64,000 nt of DNA, from positions 22,402,685 to 22,466,684 of the forward strand of contig CP141140.1 of assembly GCA_035235625.1 (NCBI GenBank), written 5' to 3'. The position numbers and the translations under genes are program-made. The notes beneath the pieces are model-generated. The model did not search any database and was not told the origin of the DNA. It was given only the letters and a program-made list of their open reading frames with translations. The DNA comes from Saururus chinensis (Eukaryota > Streptophyta > Magnoliopsida > Piperales > Saururaceae). This document shows, piece after piece, positions 59,182 through 64,000 of this stretch (positions are counted from its first letter, which is position 1; each line of letters begins with the position of its first letter).

Positions 59182-62100
59182 GGTGCAAAAAGAGCATCAC
59201 TGATGAGAGGAGAAGGAGAAAGAGAATACGAACATGTTAGTCTTTGTGGGAGCAAATGTATATTTTATGAGCGTCTGAGTATTGAGACTCGTTCCATTTG
59301 TTAATCCTACCATTACCACTGGTCAGTTACTAATAGTCGGTCAAAAACTTATAATGGGTATGTTTGTCTTTTAAGTAAAACTTATTACTGATTTATTTCA
59401 TTTGTCGAAAAAGACCCTTAACAATCTTGACTTAGCAACCAGTCCACCTGTGGTCCCCGGGCTATCTTACTTCCATGCTCTTCCACTATCTGAGTGTAGT
59501 AACCTAGATAATGTCATTCACGGAGGCAGCCAGGAACAAGGCTTGAAGCGTGTGCTTCCCATGTCCTGACGACTAGAGAGTCCTCCATTTTCCACCCAAG
59601 GGGCAAGTCAATTTGTTGTTGCATCGTTTATGCTAAGTTTATATCAAATCAAATATATTATATAAGAAATATCTTAGCACTGTTGCATGCATGTGTATAT
59701 CTTACTTATCAAATTGAGGAAGAAGATAAAAAAGGTTGATAAGAGTAGGAAGTAGGAAAGAGATGTTGGCTTGGAGATGAAGCAAAAAGAGGGTGGGAGT
59801 GGGACTACTTGGAAAGATTATTAGATTTCAGAAGAGGATTTGGGTGTTGTCGACCCAGTCCAACACGTGAGTCCTTGGAGAGAAAATTAAAAGATATGAA
59901 AGGAATTGCATGCCGCAAAAGTATTCTGGAATGCCACTTTGCTTGTCACTCAAGCTTCTTTCTCCTCCTACTCCTCTAAAAAATATAAAAAACATCAAAG
60001 TTTTTAATTATTCAAATCATGCGGTATTATCACCCCATATAAACTTGACTTTTGTATGTCAAACATTAGTCTTTGTAAGATTTATCACCCCATTTCCTTG
60101 TTTGTTATAAATTCTACTTTTATATGTAAATATGAAAGCCAAATAACTGTAAAAAATTGCAAGAGGTAGACAAAAGAACAGGCAGAAACATGAGACACAC
60201 ACGAAGGTGGCATTTACTTCCTCTTTCTATACTTCTTTTGTAATTTCTTACCTTCTTTTGCCCTTAGTTCTCATGTAGTAGGTGCAGGATGATATCCGGG
60301 AAGAAAACCCAAATTGGGCACGGAATATTATACAAGCACTCTGTTTAACATTACTTTGAAGGGAAGGGCAGCTGATCTCCGTCCTACATTAATATTCGTT
60401 ACACTTAATTTTTTAAAATAAATTAACATTAGTTTATATTAAAAAACTAATTGTAGCTATTAATATGGGAGGGAGGGAGTACATATCTGCCACCTTCCTC
60501 AGCATCTTTGTAAGAACTCTAAATGTAAATAGAATTTGTCTTTCCCAGACTGGTCCAGACCCTGACAATTAGGTTTTCTCCACTACTGTAGAAGTGGGAC
60601 TACGCTAGGCTACGTTGAGGTTGGGTGGAGACTGCAGAGATGGGTGGGCTGAGCCTGGAGTTTTCAATTTTTCACGAGGGACACGAGAATGTACACATGG
60701 TGTACGGATCTGAGCTTGGTTGGAGGGGCCTGGAATACTATTCACCCACTTTTACCCAACTTGGATATGTATGAAATTGGGATTCATGTACTGAACATGT
60801 AATAATACTGTCACTGGGGTCACTGGTATGGAATGTGAGGGACAGGATGGCCGGCCGGAATCTCTTGCCCCAACTAACCCATCCCACTTTGACCGTCCTG
60901 TTCTAGAACCAAACTGAAGAAGAAGAAACATGGCATTGATTTCCTGTTATTAACAAGATTTTGAAGGCGACCAGTTTACACAGTTGCTTAAAAAAAAACT
61001 CCTAAAAGAATGACGAAACCATGCCAAATTAGAGGGAAAGGGTCGACCTGTTGACTAAATTAATTGATTATATCTTTGTTGATATGTAAATCAGGCCTTA
61101 AGCGATGAAAGAAAGGAATGAAATTTTTTTCACGAATAGTTCTGTCCAAAATTTTCTCCTTGAAGTAATTCTTACTGCCGACGTTAGAATTGTTTAATCT
61201 AACGTTTGTTTTTATTATTCTTCTATTCCCTGATGCGAATTGGTTTGTGGGTTAGCGTGACTTTTGTATGCGCATACACCAAACATAGATTCCTTCTCCA
61301 TTGGGAAATACATTGGTGAAAGATAAAGAAATGAGACTTGCAATGGTGGAGAATGGGTCCCAGCCTTCCCACTTGATATTACATGTCACTATTTGGGAAG
61401 TTTTTTTTTTGTCCTTATCCTTTAGAATATCTTCAACTTTGTGGGTGCCGTTGATCGTTATGATTGACGACACACACGTTAACACATATAATCGCTCAGT
61501 GTCTATGCCACTACAGTAAAGTGGAGGATATCGAGTAGGAAGTGAATGAGAGGATAAAAAATTCCTCTTGTTAATTGAAGATAAATTATTTAGTATTCCA
61601 CAATCCGGGAGTTATTCCCACTTTATACGAGTTTTACATGCAATTAAAACTCTATTTGAAAATAAATCCCGTGTTGTCATGCAGCAGTTAAAAGCATTTC
61701 CCGTAACATACATTGGTATATGCACACATTACACATTATATGTATGTGGTGTACGCGTTGTCTGTAATATTGTGCAATATGTAAACATGCATTGTGGGAA
61801 ATGGTCACTAACATTGCGTAATATAGTTAGTACTCAGTCATGGTGTTGTTTTGTCTTTTAACATGTCATTTCTTCCTAAATAATATAAGGGAGCCTTCTG
61901 GAGCATTTTGGAGTCATTTTGTAAACTTTTGGTTTGAGCATGTTTGTATAACTGCTTTGGTTGCCACTCCTACAATGTACAAGAAATTTCTTATGGGAGT
62001 ACTACTACTTAAGGGAAGTAGGTTGATTAGCTAAAATGTTATGTTATTAATATAATGTCTAACCTTACAACTTGCTGTAAGGAAGCATTTGCTGATTGGC

Positions 62101-62615
62101 TAGCCATATATCATATTAGGAGTCCTTGGGATGGTAGATGGGGCACCACAATACATAGGTTGGCCTTCTGCCCTTAGGCCATGTTAGAAAAATAACCTCA
62201 TAACTTTGTGTGAATAATGCTCAAATAAATATTTTGCTATTTGAGTTGCCTAAATTACTTATATGTATTTCATAGTTACATTCTCTTTTGGTTAACTCGA
62301 TCGCTTGTAAAATGTCATCGTTTTTTTACATGTATGTTCTTTGCTTGGCTTGCAGGTTTGACAGGCAGTTGAATAGTATAAGGCTAAGAATATTATGAGT
62401 AAGACTAACTTGCTTAGTTTACCTTTGTGAGTGCCGCAAATGGGATTACCTTCCATGTGCCTCCATGACAATTTGGTAATTTAGAAGTACCTAATATTTT
62501 TACCTAAAAATATTTATTTAAAAAAATTAGTTAAATATTCCTAGAGTACTAATGATATTTATTCCTACTTAGTCATAGCCATTGACCTTCACCATTAATA
62601 GTGGATATGCTAATA
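59182..62615. other. Intergenic, no gene recognised
   Basis: GC content rises around 60520-60900 (for example GGATGGCCGGCCGGAATC), and open frames exist at 61301-61519 and 61568-61861, but none shows a domain, splice pattern or protein composition I can support. One small MITE at 60377-60479 is listed separately. Confidence 0.4.
60377..60479. mobile_element. Stowaway-like MITE, about 103 bp
   Basis: The left end CTCCGTCCTACATTAATATTC and inverted right end CTCCCTCCCTCCCATATTAATA are complementary. TA follows the right end; the left side has AT, so one target base may have changed. Confidence 0.75.
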
Positions 62616-62807
62616 CTTCATTTGTTCTATATTAATAATTATATTTAAAATAATAATAATTTTTATTAAATCATAAAATATACATTTATAAAAAAAAATT
62701 ATGATATTTTTTTATAATTATCTAAATACTTAAATTAAATAAAATAAAGTAATTATTATAAAATATATATTTTTATTAAATAAAGTTATTAATTTGGGAT
62801 AAAGGAG
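62616..62807. mobile_element. AT-rich TA-flanked MITE, 192 bp
   Basis: The left end CTTCATTTGTTCTATATTAAT and inverted right end CTCCTTTATCCCAAATTAAT have TA on each side (62614-62615, 62808-62809). Internal text ATTAATAATTATATTTAAAA matches the copies at 50228 and 50754. Confidence 0.88.
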
Positions 62808-64000
62808 TATATTTGTGCAAGTAAAATATCTCTTGTGTTAATATGGATTAGTGTGTTAACATTGATGACCCGTGTGACATGGGAGTAACTCCCCCGAAGA
62901 AACTTTTCCTTGCGAAGTCTGAGTTGAAGTTTCTTGCCTTCTTCGTTCCTGTTTCTTTCTTGAAGTCTAGTCAATTTCATAGCTTCTTAGTAGGACAAAT
63001 ACGTTTTAAAATTGACTATAATAGAGTACATAGGGCTGCGCCATTAAATCAACATATCAAAGGCATCTGCAAGGCAACAGTCTTCTCAACAACTCCAAAC
63101 CCGTTACCTGCGCCTTGGCTCCCACTTCATAAGGACTACTCTACACCACAAGAAATAGGAAGGGCTGTGGGGCCAAGGCCAAGAAGGGCCACAATTGTCT
63201 ACATGACGACTTCATTCCGTCACAGCCGCCAAGGCCCACCTCAGCATGCTTAACGCTGCTCACTGCTTTGGTTCGTTGTCAAGCTTCTGCCCATAAAAAA
63301 ACGATCTCAAGCAATTACCGGCCAGTGGCTGTCTTGGGTAGCTCTAATTTGGACATTAACGGGCCATGCGGAACATTTATTCTTTTAATGGATCTTATTA
63401 ATATGCGCTTGCTGCATAGGTCCATATACACGCGACGTATATTGAGTTCTAGTAGGTTGATTTTTCAAATGGCTAATTTTTGTGGGCCACTGGCCGAGAT
63501 ATATGTCTAAAAAAGATAAGTAACAAATTGTGTAAAAATAAGATTTGTATATTTTGGACTAATTTTGATAAATGAGGGCCACGCATCAAGGCCTATTAAA
63601 AGTTTAATTCTAAATTAATAGTTTAAATTTGGAATGGTTAAATAAATAAGCTCCACATATAAAAATAACCCTAAGTTTAGTAAACCCCTATTTTTAAATA
63701 GGAACTTTAAATCCTTATTGGTATTGTACATATTTTACACCTCTAAAAACTAAATTTAGAAAATATAATCTAACCGTTAATTTGATTATAAGATTAAAGT
63801 GTCATGATGAAAGGTGTCACGGGGACAAACTAGCGTATATTGATCGCCCTCGTGATAGCCTAGTTATGCTAAGCAACCAACAGCCAACTCGCCCTCTCTA
63901 GCTTCACCCAACGTAGATGTATGACAAGTACAAGCACAACACATAGGAAATCTAAGGAAAAAGAGGCAATGCCCCAAAACTTTTATTCTCAGCAACTCTA
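62808..64000. other. Intergenic to the window edge
   Basis: An open frame of 124 codons at 62879-63253 (+) has mixed composition, no recognisable motif and no splice context. From about 63840 the sequence becomes GC-richer and might be the edge of another element or gene outside the window. Nothing can be named. Confidence 0.35.

Noticed and set aside
62879-63253. 124-codon open frame on +
   Set aside because: No motif, no splice signals and mixed composition; kept only as part of the intergenic description.
1-64000. tRNA, rRNA, snoRNA and known microRNA precursors
   Set aside because: I looked by eye for conserved tRNA boxes and for well-known plant miRNA sequences and found none convincing; a tRNAscan-SE or Infernal run would be decisive.

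Overview
This is plant nuclear DNA, from an angiosperm that I cannot place further. It holds spliced genes with GT-AG introns, plant-type families (a cytokinin-response-factor AP2/ERF gene and a thioredoxin h9-like gene), large Ty3/gypsy-type LTRs, Mutator-like and hAT DNA transposons, and many short TA-flanked MITEs. Only three host genes look intact: PRP31 (3217-9145, +, 8 coding exons, 484 residues), a membrane-anchored h-type thioredoxin (43344-41942, -, 4 exons, 143 residues) and a single-exon CRF transcription factor (53063-52275, -, 262 residues). They are unrelated in function and do not form a cluster. The rest is mostly transposon sequence and its debris.

Layout. 1-510 is the end of a gypsy-type LTR cut by the window edge. 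511-3216 is upstream sequence, followed by PRP31. 9146-14860 is intergenic and contains three MITEs. 14860-15540 is a tandem array of about 105-110 bp units that runs into a decayed gypsy pol end (15552-15740) and LTR-like debris. 16445-23754 is a solo LTR (A, target duplication TAGAA) into which a second solo LTR of the same family has inserted (B, 19749-23419, target duplication AATTA). 23755-28083 is an LTR of a related family in the opposite orientation (E).

From 28084 to about 40650 lies a decayed Mutator-like element of the Kaonashi/VANDAL type. It has an Ulp1 (C48) protease gene on + (28084-30506) and a MuDR-type transposase pseudogene on - (40264-32793) with MULE, SWIM and CCHC zinc-knuckle regions. 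A complete 4987-bp solo LTR (D, 33318-38304, target duplication ACGAT) sits inside one of its introns. The non-coding parts of this element, and not its exons, carry at least 22 copies of an 18-bp dyad, CGTGT-N8-ACACG. This is the most interesting signal in the window. It resembles, by analogy, the short motifs that accumulate in non-coding parts of Arabidopsis VANDAL elements and are bound by their VANC anti-silencing proteins.

41350-64000 holds the thioredoxin and CRF genes, a decayed copia-like gag (46480-47020), a non-autonomous hAT element with an 8-bp target duplication (47309-49170) that appears to carry host gene sequence, TA-flanked MITEs, microsatellites, a probable very old LTR (about 54887-57235) and a 30-bp perfect palindrome (57244-57273). 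No rRNA, tRNA or CRISPR was recognised. Exon boundaries were placed by hand from splice signals, reading frame and family knowledge.
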